A stretch of 64,000 bases of DNA from Ophthalmolycus amberensis. Lineage: Eukaryota; Chordata; Actinopteri; Perciformes; Zoarcidae. Made by a program: the position numbers and the translations under genes. The stretch covers positions 186,001-250,000 of the forward strand of contig JAFEUB010001021.1 of NCBI GenBank assembly GCA_024529925.1, read 5' to 3'. Under the pieces are notes generated by a model. That model had not been told where the DNA came from, did not search any database, and saw nothing but the letters and a program-made list of their open reading frames with translations. Positions 44,765-56,900 of the stretch are shown here, piece after piece (positions within the stretch are counted from its first letter, which is position 1; each line of letters starts with the position of its first letter).

Positions 44765-45808
44765 CTGTTCTGGTTGCAGTAAAGTTTCCGTTTGTGATAA
44801 AAGCTTTCAGCACGAGTCACCTCTGAAGTTACACATGATTAACCGCGGTTCAACTCCACTGATTTCAATATTGCAATTCAAAAAGTCATTCACTGAATGA
44901 GTGCCAACTGTACAGTTTGAAATAGTTTTGATGATTGATTTGATGGTAATGTAAGTTTAAGACGATGGTTTTACCTGCATCTGTGCACAGTATATTGTAT
45001 TTAAATGATTTCATCAATAAAAAGGTTTGTGTATTTCACTGGTTCATAGTTGTACATAGCACACTTTGTTCCTCAGGATTAAATCCATCAGTGACTGGAG
45101 TGTGACTCAATAGTTCTTTATCTTACTTGGCAGTTGTCACTCTTTGCTGCTGCCGTTACTGGTATACAATTGTCATCTTGTCTGACACAAACTCATCAAA
45201 AGGATAAAAAAGGTCCTTAGAAAAAGCAATCTACACACTCTTTGGAGTCACAAACCAACAACATCCTGATCTCGATCTATAGTTCCTTCCAGTTGATTAA
45301 CAGGCCGACACATTCCTGAATGTGTTCACAACTTGTCGATACTTTTTTAGATTGCCGGTGGCTTTTCTTGATCGTACCATCATCTGATCCTAATCATTGT
45401 GCTCCCCAGGCCTCTTGTTCATGTGTATGAGCACTTTTACCAGCTCAAGTTTAGGTAACCATGAAACAGGCCCCACCTTTGACTTTATCACACAGCTCCA
45501 ACACAATATATCAGGATTGGTGCGGCAGCAAAGGGGTTGGACCTGATCACACCCGGCCCTCATTCATTGTGTTACATAAAGTTAAAATAGTGCGGAATGA
45601 AAGAAATCTATAGAGATTAAAACAATAAATAAAATGTCAGTGAATCAAAAGACATCAAGCTAAGTGATGCAGATCAATCAAAGAAAAACTCACTTTTTAC
45701 GAGGGAAAAGACAATAGCTCAATCATAGTTTTATTTTATGTCACTCTCACACGGAGCCATCTAAAAAAATACATAATACAGGGAGGAACGGAGACAGAGC
45801 TCCAGTAT
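44765..45808. other. Spacer after ZNF, monomer C
   Basis: It duplicates A 9693-10736: ZNF 3' UTR, then sequence in which I see no gene. Confidence 0.6.
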
Positions 45809-46051
45809 TTATCCCACTATGACTACGTCCTCCTCAGTGAACTCATAGAAGGGAACCTCCAGGTTTAGAGGAGCAGGTCCCTTTCTTATCCTTCCTGAAG
45901 CATCGTAGTGGGAGCCATGGCACGGACAGTAGTAGCCTCCGAAGTCTCCGGCGTTGGGCACACAACCCAGATGGGCTTTTGCATCTACTATGAACTTATC
46001 ATCATAATTCTCCAAAAAGCAATATGACACTATCAGTGGCGGGCTGTGCAT
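45809..46051 (-). pseudogene. uqcrfs1: Rieske C-terminal fragment joined to hAT sequence (monomer C)
   Basis: The encoded protein is identical to the monomer A copy: box 2 CPCHGS is kept, the box 1 Cys is replaced in KAHLGC, and the first ~24 residues come from transposon DNA. The identity between copies reflects recent duplication, not selection. Confidence 0.85.
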
Positions 46052-47034
46052 TTTATACCTGTGCCTTCACTGCTGTCCTGCAGCTTTAATACCACCTTAT
46101 AACCACATTGTGACACCACAGCTATTATTCATTTTTAATGCTCTAACTATGTACGTCTTCGTATTAAACCGTTCGGAACGAGTCTTTTCAATAATGATGG
46201 AGCATTTAGAAAATGCAAAAGCCTACATTCAGGAAAATATAACATTCTCAGCTAGTCTGGCTGTGGGATCCACTGTCATTCCTTAATGACAAGCCACGAC
46301 CCAAAGAGATTATCATAGGATTTTACTTTCACAACTTGAACGTTGAATGTACTGCGCTGCCTCTGCAATGTCTTTCCTCGGCTCAGCACTCTCTATCATG
46401 GTGCAGCTCACTCAGTCAGAATGCATTTTGATTGGCTGAGCTGCATCACGTGATGTGATTCACTACCCATCAGCCTCTGCTGGCTGTGAAGTTCCGTTTC
46501 ACGATAGTCACGTGCTCGCCCACTGACCAATCACAGCACACTCTGCACCTCGCGGGAAAGCTACAGATGAACACTGAGCGGCATGTAATGCTGACGTCAT
46601 TATAGGCCGGCCAGCAGGAGCTGACACGTCAAAGAATATGCCCAACATGTCAAACTAAAGATCTGATTGGTTGAACACTATGACAATCAACAATATCGTC
46701 CCCATTCACTTTAATCTGCACTGGCTGCAGGTGAGAGTCTGCAGGCCTCTGCCTCTGTTCTTACCTAGAGACACAGAGGTGAGATCTGATTGGATAAAAG
46801 CTCTACTTAAAACAAGCTGCACTGGAAGCAGAGCAACTGAGGAAGACAGTAGCTGTGCAATGAGAAAATAAGATAATGGGGAAAATATTTTTATAAATTA
46901 TAATACATGTAGTGTATTTAAGAAAAATTTTAAAATGATAAAATAGATTTTTTTTTTTTTTTAAATATATATAGCTTTGTGATTCTGTTTAGGCCAGCAG
47001 AGAAGGCCTTGCAGGCCCTGACGGCCCGCCACTG
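46034..47034. mobile_element. Non-autonomous hAT-like element (monomer C)
   Basis: This is the duplicate of 10962-11962, with CAGTGGCGGGC and GCCCGCCACTG ends, no transposase and no matching target duplication. Confidence 0.7.
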
Positions 47035-49203
47035 GTTGACAGCGACCTTGACCATCATGAACTTGTTTTCTCACACTGTTCCCATGAAGATTGAAACAAA
47101 CACACCGCTGCAGGTGTCGCTGGACGAGGTGACGGGGTAAGAAAGCATCGGTCTTTCAGCACTTGGTGGAAAACTTGGGTTGCTTGGACGCGGTGTCACC
47201 ATCCTCCTCCAGAAACTTCAGAGCACTCAGCCATTATCTCCCACAATGCATTACAAGGGTCTCTCAGAGGAGTGTGCATGCTTTCTCTATCTGCAAGACG
47301 GAATGCCAGACATTCTGGTTGTCTTGGCCTGATGTTGGGCAGACCCTAAGCAAATTCCTCCGGCCTGGTTACAACTCTGCTACGTCACCGTGTTGTTTAA
47401 GGAAGAGACGGGTCGGTGCCTGCGCTCTAAGCCCAGCATGTTGAGGCTGTGACTGCATGCTGTTCTAAACTCCTGCTAATAATTTGCAAGCCCTCACCTG
47501 ACGCCTAGTAGCGAAGTCACTGAGTGTGGCTATTCAGTGCCCAGTCACTGAGTGTGGCTATTCAGTGCCCAGTCACTGAGTGTGGCTATTCAGTGCCCAG
47601 TCACTGAGTGTGGCTATTCAGTGCCCAGTCACATTATGCTGTCAGCAGCATGTGCATTGACCCGGGGAAACTTACCTGAGCACACAATCTATGAGCAAGA
47701 GAGCTGCAGTGAGCTGGCCAGTGAGGCTGTGACGAGGGGTTGCAAGGGGTCAAAAGAAGTTTGGGAACAACTGCTCTACACTACTGCTAAAGCAACAAAT
47801 GGTACACACACACACACACACACACACACAAAGGACACGAAAATCCATTTCCATGTCGCAAAACTTTAATAGAATATTTTAACTAACTCTGTACAAATTG
47901 AAAAGAAATATTGCGCAAGTAACAAATTGTGAATAAGAACCAGTTAAGGCCATTGCTGGCACACGGTCCAATGTGGTAGATTTGAAGATGTCAACCGTGG
48001 CTCTGAAAGATCTGTTCAACAAGATCTACAATCGTTCTTTTTAAAAAAAGAGAGAAGGGGTGGGTAGTATTTTCACTGAAACTGCTTTCGCTGACCAGGC
48101 AAAGGTGTCCCAATCAAACTGCCAAAATCCAAGTGCAGTATATAAAATACATTGGCAAACCTCTTCCATTTGTTTTCCACAGACATTCTACTGACTCATT
48201 AGACAATAACGGAAATATTTATATATTCTTAAACAACTTTAAATGCTGAATTAGATTACACTTTGTTAATGACAATTGGCAAACAATTGAATTAGAGAGG
48301 ACGGTGTGTTTTGTCTTTCATTTTGGCTTCTTGGCAACGGAAATTACATTTGATTCCAACATCCTGCACCATCACCGACTGTCAGTTACATTTGTTAAGA
48401 CCTAGATACATACCAGGAGTGATGACAACCAAAAAAAGGTTGCAGGTCAACCGATGTGTCTGCTTAAATGCGTCATATTTTAAGGAGATATTCACCAGAA
48501 TGAATGTAATGCATACTTTTCAAATGTCTTGTTTTCTTAAAATGTTCTTATTATCCTTGATGACAAACTCAAAAGAGCATCCAGGGGTGATGGCGCAACC
48601 AGGGAAGAGCTATACATGACAGTTTTGAGGTAAACCACATGCTTGCCACATGTTAATTAATGTTGGTCTACTCAAGTGCTCAGTTTTAAATGCTTGTTCA
48701 GCCAAACAACAAAAAATAACTTGGCAGTATTCAAGTTATTGACCTGCTATGCCCAAATACAATTTGAGCCAATGAGAATGAGCCTTAAGAGCTCCCGAAA
48801 TGCACCACTGACACCAGAATAAATAGTCCAATGACAATATGACAAGGAACATTAAAAAATAAAAGCAAATAAAATTCAAACGATACATTGAATGTCTCTT
48901 AAAAAACACCACAACAAAAGAAAAACACCACCCCAGTGAAAGATTAGGTCAGACTCGAACTTCTCTTGTTGGCATTAAAAAACCCTGAGTAACCAATTTA
49001 TTTCCATGAAAACTTAAGTTGGGATCCATTTCTTTCCTATCTTTTTTTTCTCCATACGATTATGTTCTGATCGTACCAAAGAAGACTGCCCCTATGTGAC
49101 GCTACGGTCGTTCAATTAAATAGGGGGTGAGATGGGCGCAAGACAAAAGAAACAGAAGTCATGCACATAGTAAAAACACAGTTTGGTTTGCGTTCTATTG
49201 CGT
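47035..49203. other. Spacer, monomer C, with 28-bp minisatellite and CA repeat
   Basis: It contains the exon-like segment with a GTAAGA donor (47035-47138), four 28-bp units (47518-47630) with the empty hAT site, an old hAT end, a (CA)n tract near 47804-47830, and AT-rich sequence. A 27-bp deletion compared with A lies near 49072. No confident gene is present. Confidence 0.55.
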
Positions 49204-49941
49204 TCAGATGAGTTCACAATGGGGCGAGGCCTGCAAGAGTAGGAGGACTTGCTGATTGGCTGAGAACTGATTTTGATTTGACGGACAGCAGGTGACCACC
49301 TCCCCCTGATCATCACGGTTACTGCTGTTTGCATTCGGCGGGCTGGGGCTGTTCTTTCTGTTGGGAGCAGACGGAGAGAGAGAGAGAGAGCAGGTTAGAA
49401 AACAAGACGGCAGAGAGCTAACGAGGCCACCGGGCATTAACCAGCAGCTAGAAGAGGTTAACGAGAAAGCAGACGCTAGAGAAGACAAGCGCCTGCTCGC
49501 TACAGCAAATGGCACAATGTTAGAAACCTGGGAAGGGACGACAGGAGGAAAAACAAAAAGGAGGTAGAGAGCAAAGACAGGACAGGGAGAAGAGAAACTA
49601 AATCTACCCAAGATGTGAGTTGAGGGTCCTAAAGACTTCGGACTACTGGAAGTATCCAGGATGTAGTGAAAGAGAGAGAGAGAGGCAGCCAGAATAATAG
49701 ACCAGAGCCAACGGACTACACAGAGCATAATGTCGGACGCCATCCTTATTTCTCCCTTACCTAGAAATTGCATTGGGTGAGAATGATTGATTATGCCTGT
49801 AATGGAGGGGAATCCAGGGGAGGGAGAGACAACAATATGCACAAGTTTAATCATCACAGTCAGAAATGACATGGTGAAACATTGCTGAATGAGCACACGA
49901 TGAGCTGACAGGAGGTACCGCGACAGAAAAGCTCTACTCAT
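49204..49941 (-). CDS. Unidentified minus-strand ORF, possible exon pair (monomer C)
   Basis: This is the counterpart of 15767-16504. The candidate start reads MASDIMLCVVRWLWSIILAA (Asp for His), and three G-to-C changes cluster within about 25 bases around it (49734-49755). The frame is unchanged. The product is not recognised. Confidence 0.25.
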   Translation of the reverse strand: MSRAFLSRYLLSAHRVLIQQCFTMSFLTVMIKLVHIVVSPSPGFPSITGIINHSHPMQFLGKGEIRMASDIMLCVVRWLWSIILAASLSLFHYILDTSSSPKSLGPSTHILGRFSFSSPCPVFALYLLFVFPPVVPSQVSNIVPFAVASRRLSSLASAFSLTSSSCWLMPGGLVSSLPSCFLTCSLSLSPSAPNRKNSPSPPNANSSNRDDQGEVVTCCPSNQNQFSANQQVLLLLQASPHCELI

Positions 49942-50637
49942 TCACAGACAAAGCAGCCTTGTTGGTGCCTCCTGATGAAACTGCTTACAGGCCACGTTAT
50001 GCACTTACTTAGTATCAGACTGGATTCGATTATAATGGATTATAGTCATCTCGTTATGTTACTCGCATGCAGAGTTGAACTATTCTACACATTGGCAGCT
50101 GTGTTGTAATCTTGATTGAACATCGGGCTCTCTTAATCACATTCACTCTCCTTCTAAACTGCTGTGTGGACGTTTGTCTCCGACCTAATTTCAGCCAACT
50201 AACTAAATCTGGCATCTCCGTCTCGTGTCCATTACGACAGACAAACGCACAATCACAGGTTCATTTAAATATATAACGGACAGAAATACCGTCGGTCTGT
50301 GTTCTCTCCGTCTCCTCGCCGTTGGCTTTAAAATGGATTTTTCGGGGGCGTGGCTATATTGATCCCTCACAAAACGTTGTATCGTTAGCCTCTCCCTCCG
50401 CTACTTTTCAAACGTTTACTCCAGAGACGAAGGACATGGTGTCACTTCCTGTCATTGATCATGTGATCTACCCTAACCCCCACAAGCCTTCTCTGACCGC
50501 ATACTTGCTGCCCAGCAGTGCGGTGTTCTCAGGGGGGTTTAGGATAAACACTCAGCTCAAGGAGCTACATGATTAGCACCACTATCACTGACACAAAAGT
50601 AATAACAAGAGTAACAAAAACACTTGTATTAAAAAAG
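49942..50637. other. Spacer without recognised gene, monomer C
   Basis: It matches A 16505-17201, and nothing identifiable is seen. Confidence 0.3.
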
Positions 50638-51414
50638 TTAATTATCATCATCCATGTTTCCGGCATAATGGGTCTCCTCCGCTATGTAGCTAGCTATTGC
50701 GTCTAGCTCGCTTTGGTGGTGTTTAGAGCGAGCTGTAGCCGTGACTTTGTTCCCCATATTTACCGGCCCTGCTCCTATTTCTGTTGCCAGCATCTTTACA
50801 ATCGAATCGTAATCTTTTGAGGGGCTGATCACGGTGACTATTTTTCCCTTGATGGTTCTCATTACCACAAGCCACCAGGTCAGCCATTCTCCCACTTGCT
50901 TCTTGCCTCTCAGGGGTTTTGGACATTCTACCACTGCCACAGCCACCCCGGACTGGTGGAGGAGGGGAGCTAGGTACCCCCCTTCTTTTTTGCACATTCG
51001 TTCTACTATCTCTCCCACCGACGCCCTACTTTCTTCTTGATGTAGGTCGGTTAGGTGTTGTTGGATGGCAGCGTCCCAGGTGGTCCATCCTCTTCCGTAC
51101 AGGATGATCTGATGTTGGACGTTGCCTCTGTCTTTATTCGGTGTCGGTTCTCCCGATGCCGCTTGTTCTGCCACATCGTCCCTCTGGTCCTTGCTGCCGC
51201 TCTGTGGCAATTCCTTCATCGGGGCCGCTGGCTCGTCTCTCAGGGTTTCCTCCGCCTGCCGGCCGGTCCCTGGAACGTCTGGTCCGTCTCTGGTCCTTCT
51301 CTGGTCCTTCTCTGGTCCAGCTCTGGTTCTCTGGTCCTTCTCTGGTCCATCTCTGGTTCTCTGGTCCTTCTCTGGTCCATCTCTGGTTCTCTGGTCCGTC
51401 TGCTTCTCTTGCAT
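50638..51414 (-). CDS. Unidentified 258-residue ORF with Arg/Gly/Asp repeats (monomer C)
   Basis: It has the same length and start as the copy at 17202-17978, with one Gln-to-Pro change in the middle (EPTPNKDRGN). It has N-terminal charged decapeptide repeats, a Trp-rich central part and an acidic C-terminus. The family is unknown. Confidence 0.45.
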   Translation of the reverse strand: MQEKQTDQRTRDGPEKDQRTRDGPEKDQRTRAGPEKDQRRTRDGPDVPGTGRQAEETLRDEPAAPMKELPQSGSKDQRDDVAEQAASGEPTPNKDRGNVQHQIILYGRGWTTWDAAIQQHLTDLHQEESRASVGEIVERMCKKEGGYLAPLLHQSGVAVAVVECPKPLRGKKQVGEWLTWWLVVMRTIKGKIVTVISPSKDYDSIVKMLATEIGAGPVNMGNKVTATARSKHHQSELDAIASYIAEETHYAGNMDDDN

Positions 51415-52519
51415 CTTGGACTATGTCTTTGTCTTTGTTGTCTCGAGTTACCGTCCTCCCAAAGCCTCTCGTCGCGCGTTGAGTAAGGGATGGGGTCAGG
51501 CTCTGGCCCCTCTACAGGTCGGGCGATTCTGGTCGATACTCCCCATCGCCTGCGGCTTCTCCTGTGCTGGCTTGTAAATACCACGAACAGCTTCGATGCG
51601 TGGATGTCTCGCAATCGGACTTCACTGAGCGTTGGGCAGCGTTACTTTCTACCCAAGTCTCTTTTCCTCGGGTCTTTCGTACACGAACGACAGCCTCTCT
51701 GGGCTGCCGGGGTTCTTCTTCTTGTTGAGCGCTACGTGTTAGATCCGGGGTTTTCCTTGGCCCGATACGGGGCTACTTATTGACTCAGCTCTCTATTAAA
51801 AGATTGGCAAGCTGGTGGTTTTTTTCGAGGAACTCGCCTGGCTCTGCTAACTACCGTTACTCCTGACGTCTCCCCTGCTTCCTCCGGTAACCACGCACTC
51901 GGCTGAGGGGCCACCCTAGCCCCGGGCGCACCTACCTGTCGCGTCAGTTATGGTAGCTTCCTCTTTTGGATCCGTGCTCTTGGTAAATTGCCAGGTTTGG
52001 TTTTAACGGCTTGGATTACTTATAAAGCCGTAAGGGATTGTTAAGTGGATATTAGGATAACCATTCAGAACTCAGTTGTTAGACATACATAGATTTAACT
52101 TTTTACTATCATGAGGAATATTTACGACGTAAGCAAAATTAATGCAATTGAGAATTTTACTTTAAATGCAGGTTAGATATTTATTGCAAAATATATTTAG
52201 CAAGGGCAAAGCTTCAGTTCACATGAAATAATAATACAACACATGATTTCTTACTTTCAATTCTTTGGTTATACTCATGGTTAGGTGCCGAGACCGCTCG
52301 GTTGGAGCTGGCTTTGGGTGCGGTGAAAAGTTCTTTTTTGGAGTTGTCAGGGGTGAAGGTCTGGCCAGACCCTTCTCGCTCCTGCCTGCTCGGCAAACGA
52401 CGTCCGTTCAGCGATCTTTGATCTTGTTAAAGTTGAGCAGGGAGGATAGGTGGTTCTTCGTCTTTCAATCTTTGCTCATAGAAGGGCCGTCTTCTTCTTT
52501 CGTCTTTTCTCGTCTTTCT
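51415..52519 (-). other. Upstream region of the unidentified ORF (monomer C)
   Basis: This is the counterpart of 17979-19079. The tRNA-Lys-like primer site is weaker here (GCGCTCAAC), with one more mismatch. Confidence 0.3.
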
Positions 52520-53018
52520 TCCTTCTCACTTGGATTCTTCCTTCTTACTTGGATTCTTCCTTCTCGGTTGGATCTTCCTTCTCGGTTGGATTCTTCCTTC
52601 TCGGTTGGATTCTTCCTTCTCGGCTGGTTTTCGGTCTTGCTTCTCTCAATCTTTGTTCACAAAGGGCCGTCTTCTTCTTTCTTCTTTCTCACTTGGATTC
52701 TTCTTTCTCACTTGGATTCTTCCTTCTCGGGTGGATTCTTCCTTCTCGGTTGGATTCTTCCTTCTCACTTGGATTCTTCCTTCTCGATTGGATTCTTCCT
52801 TCTCGGTTGGATCTTCCTTCTCGGATGGATTCTTCCTTCTCACTTGGATTCTTCCTTCTCACTTGGATTCTTCCTTCTCACTTGGATTCTTCCTTCTCGG
52901 TTGGATTCTTCCTTCTCGGTTGGATCTTCCTTCTCGGTTGGTTTTCGGTCTTGCTTCTCTCAATCTTTGTTCACAAAGGGCCGTCTTCTTCTTTCTTCTT
53001 TTCTTCTTTCTTTTCTTC
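52520..53018. repeat. CT-rich 19-bp minisatellite (monomer C)
   Basis: It is the same array as 19080-19545 but longer by 38 bases (two units) at the start. Confidence 0.9.
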
Positions 53019-53794
53019 ATTCTTGAGCAGAGACGAAGTCCACCGCTGCGTCTGTAGAGCGAAGTCCAGGGTCCTCTCAGGTGGAGCACTCGAATGGCTC
53101 TTATGACGTTATCCTCGCGTCTTTTAGCGTGTCACTTCTTTTATAACACCTTTGGGTTATCTTGACCCCCCTCCCTTTCTCACTCGGCACCTGATCCATT
53201 CCTCATCATAATGTGTGTGCGCTTGTGCTGTGGACGTGTGGAAATCACCTTGCCTTCCGTTAGGCCTGATTTTGCAATCCCAACGTCTCTGCATTCTTAC
53301 ACACACACATTTCTAACTCAGACTGGTTATCTTAATCACAGTTACAATTGTTATAATCAGTTACAGTTGTTATAATCAGTTACAGTTGTTATAATCAGTT
53401 ACAGTTGTTATAATCAGTTACAGTTGTTATAATCAGTTACAGTTGTTAATCGCTTTATTCAGCACACGCTTGCTTTTAAAATAATTATTAGATTTCCTCT
53501 TCTCTCTCTGCAGAAGTTATTTCCACATCTTTTCAGGCCTGCACCCAGCTCACTTCCTCTATTTCAGTACTTTCACACTCACACAGTCTGCACTCTTACT
53601 CAGATACACCTATTATTATTATTATTATCAGGTTGACATTTGTTAAAATCACTTTACCTTTGTTATGTAATACATGCTTGCTTTAAAATAATTGTTAGAT
53701 TTCATCTTTTAACTCTTAATTTTACGCTTTGTGTCCCTTTAACCTAATTTACAGGCCTACCATGTATTCCTCTTCTAAGGCTGGTCCTGGGATC
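53019..53794. other. Spacer with AT-rich minisatellite (monomer C)
   Basis: Six 19-bp units lie at 53336-53449, followed by the nap1l4 3' side. No other gene is seen. Confidence 0.6.
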
Positions 53795-53921
53795 TCAACT
53801 CTTTTTGACAGTGTCAAAGTCTCCCTCATCATCATCATCATCCTCATCATCTTGCTCCTGAGACACAAAGACAAGATTTAAAGGAACCCCTGGTTAACAA
53901 AAAATATACCAGGACTGCTGC

Positions 53922-53957
<36 letters not shown>

Positions 53958-56900
53958 CTGTGTAAACAGTGATGCCCAGCTGTCTGGCACAGCCGATCAA
54001 ACTCAGTGTCTTTACTAACCTCTTTGTCTCCCTCCTCCAGCTCCTCCTCTTCAAACTGCATGAAGAACACAGACGAGATTAAACAGTGATGACCAGTTTA
54101 GCTTATATGTCCTCAAAACATCCCATGTTGTGGCTTTTTCAGTGCTCAAGAGCAACGTCGGCGTGTTAGAGGAAAAACACTCACGCTCTCGTCATCTTCC
54201 AGGGCCTCTCCGGTGAAATACAGCACTGCTCTGGGAACTATTCTCTCACGGAAGAAATGCCCAATCTCAAAGTCTGTGGCTAGGGTGAACTCAGAGTCCT
54301 CGTCCTATAAAACATGAACACATAAAGACCTGTTTAACACCGCTACAAATCCCATGGATTTATGGTAACAGAAGAAGACATAAAATGGGGTGGGGATTTT
54401 ATGAAGGACAAGCTATATTTACTCACCATTTCTCCATCTGGTGAAGCTGTAAGGGAAAGGACATTTCAGTTAAGCAATACGCACCTCAACACACTGCTCT
54501 ACATTAAAGGCTGTAATTCAACCAACATCTGGAAGCCCATTTAAGGCAACAACCATGCTTATTATCAATGACATCACAACACATCATCCACATAAAGTGA
54601 CGGTTAGCAAACAGCCGTGCTCCACCACCCTGGCAATAAGCTGACTAAAGGTGACGTCATCCTTCCTCTTCTTTCAACAGTACTGTAATGGAGGAAATGG
54701 CTTTGCTACTCTTAAGAGCATCAGTGTTTTAAAATGTACTCATTAATCTAAACGGCACAAAAAGACTACATTTTAAACCAATCAAATAAAAAACAATGAA
54801 TCTTGTTCACACAGCCATGACGCATGCACTCTTTGTTCCACATGACCGGTGAGTGACGGCTTCTTCACTAATGGACATCCAAACCCCAGAAGTGCACACC
54901 TGAACACACTTGAAGAAGAGCCATTTATATCCACCAGTCATACAGCGAGGCCGTGACAGAACCGGTAAGACAAACATCTGCTGAGACAATGAGTGATCAG
55001 GTTGACTTCTCTAAGTCAGAAAAGATCCAGGCATGTCTGACGGGTAGGTAGACTACACAGGAAGGAGGATACTGTCATTAAATAAAGGTGTATTCTGCCT
55101 AAATTACTGATCCTTTGAGAGAGAGAATGACTAATTTCAAGATATTTGAAACCTGAAGTCAAACTGAGAAGATAAAGGATTATCTTATCGTCTGACCTCC
55201 CTTATCTTTTAACCAGTAAGCAGTGGCGGCTGGTCAATAGAGGGCCATGGGGCATGGCCCCACCATGAGCCACACAAAAAAAAAAAAAAAAAAAAAAAAA
55301 AATTATAATAATCATAAATTATACAAATTGTCAATATTTGTGTTTTTGAACTGTGGAATGTACCCAGTAATGTGTGTAAAATATGATATCTGCGCAAAAT
55401 ATATGCTTTTCCTGCTCGTCCTCTCCGCCTGTGTGCTCTCTGCTCGTGCTCTCAGCCTGTGTGCTCTCTGCTCGTGCTCTCAGCCTGTGTGCTCTCTGCT
55501 CGTGCTCTCTGCCTGTGTGCGCGACACCTCTGAGAACGCGCAGCTAGGGGGGCTTGATCGTTTTGGCCCAAAAGAGACGGGTCTATGAAGCAGTTTAGCC
55601 AATTGCTGATTCAAGATATAAATGAGTGACATACAATTTAGCCAATCAGCGCCCTCAAATAGATTCAGCTTGGGGCTAGAACGATCAGGCCCCCCTCGCT
55701 GCGCGTTCTCGTCAGGAGAAGTCTCTATGCGCGAGCGCCAGCGCGAGCACTCCTCCTCCAAGACCCGTTTGAGAGGAGAACTTTGGCGGAGATTCTGCAG
55801 CCAAAGAGCTGATATCAGATCAGCCTGACCTCACAATCAGATAGCAGACTACATGCGAAGCTTCACTAGCTGTACACCAGACAGGTTTGGCTAGCTGGAT
55901 GACGTCATGCTTTATTTATTTAGCTTTTTAAAACAACGGGGACGGATCCAGCACGGACAGTTACGGGAGTGAGGAGGTAAGGAAACATGAGAACACCAGG
56001 ACACACATGGAGAACTCTGTCAAGCTAACATATTCGGCAAAGTGAACATCTTTTCTTCTACATAGCCTCAGTCTCATCTGCTTAACTTGGTCATGGAGGC
56101 ATCAACATGTAATAGAGATGTTAAATTAACAGTGAAAACTCATCATAGCTTAATTTAACATCAGTATTCATAATTACACTTCATGTTTACTTCTCCTGAT
56201 CTTTACCTCCTATAACAAGGTCCATAGGGGCATCTCAATAAATAAACATGTCATATTATATTATATAAGTGTTATTTACTGATTGTTTTCGTGTTGGAAT
56301 ACATGTTAAATATTTAACTGCCAAGTAATAATGCGTGTTTGATACTTACATTTTTTTTGCATTAAATCATACTGGGATGTTTGCTGAAATTGATAGGATG
56401 GCCCTACCTAGAACATTTTCCACCAGCCGCCACTGCCAGTAAGGTTACCTAATGAATCAAATGATTGCCTTTATCATTTAAATAAACTAAAATCAGGCCA
56501 AATTATTCTAAAATGTAACAATACAAAGGCTCTCTTTTTAGCCAAACCTTGGTATTCCATCCGCTGCTGTAAATGCGTTTCCAAAACTCATTTATTGACA
56601 TTTATTTATTAGTTTGAAGCTCTTTGAGATGCCAACTCTTGAGCTTGCACTATATATCAACTCAACGCGTACAGATGTTCTTAATCGCTCATCAGATATT
56701 TTAAGAACATATTTCAGGAGTTAGACTGTTGTCTTATTCGTGCTCTTGCCATTTTGCCTCAAAGTTTGAGTCAGTCTGACTGTTTAACAACAAAAGCTCC
56801 TCAACTCTCCAAGCTAGAGAATATGATGTAAAACGTTCCAGTGAGTGCAACTTCCTGGACACAACCCAACATCTGCCAGCATACTGGCTGCCTACACGCA

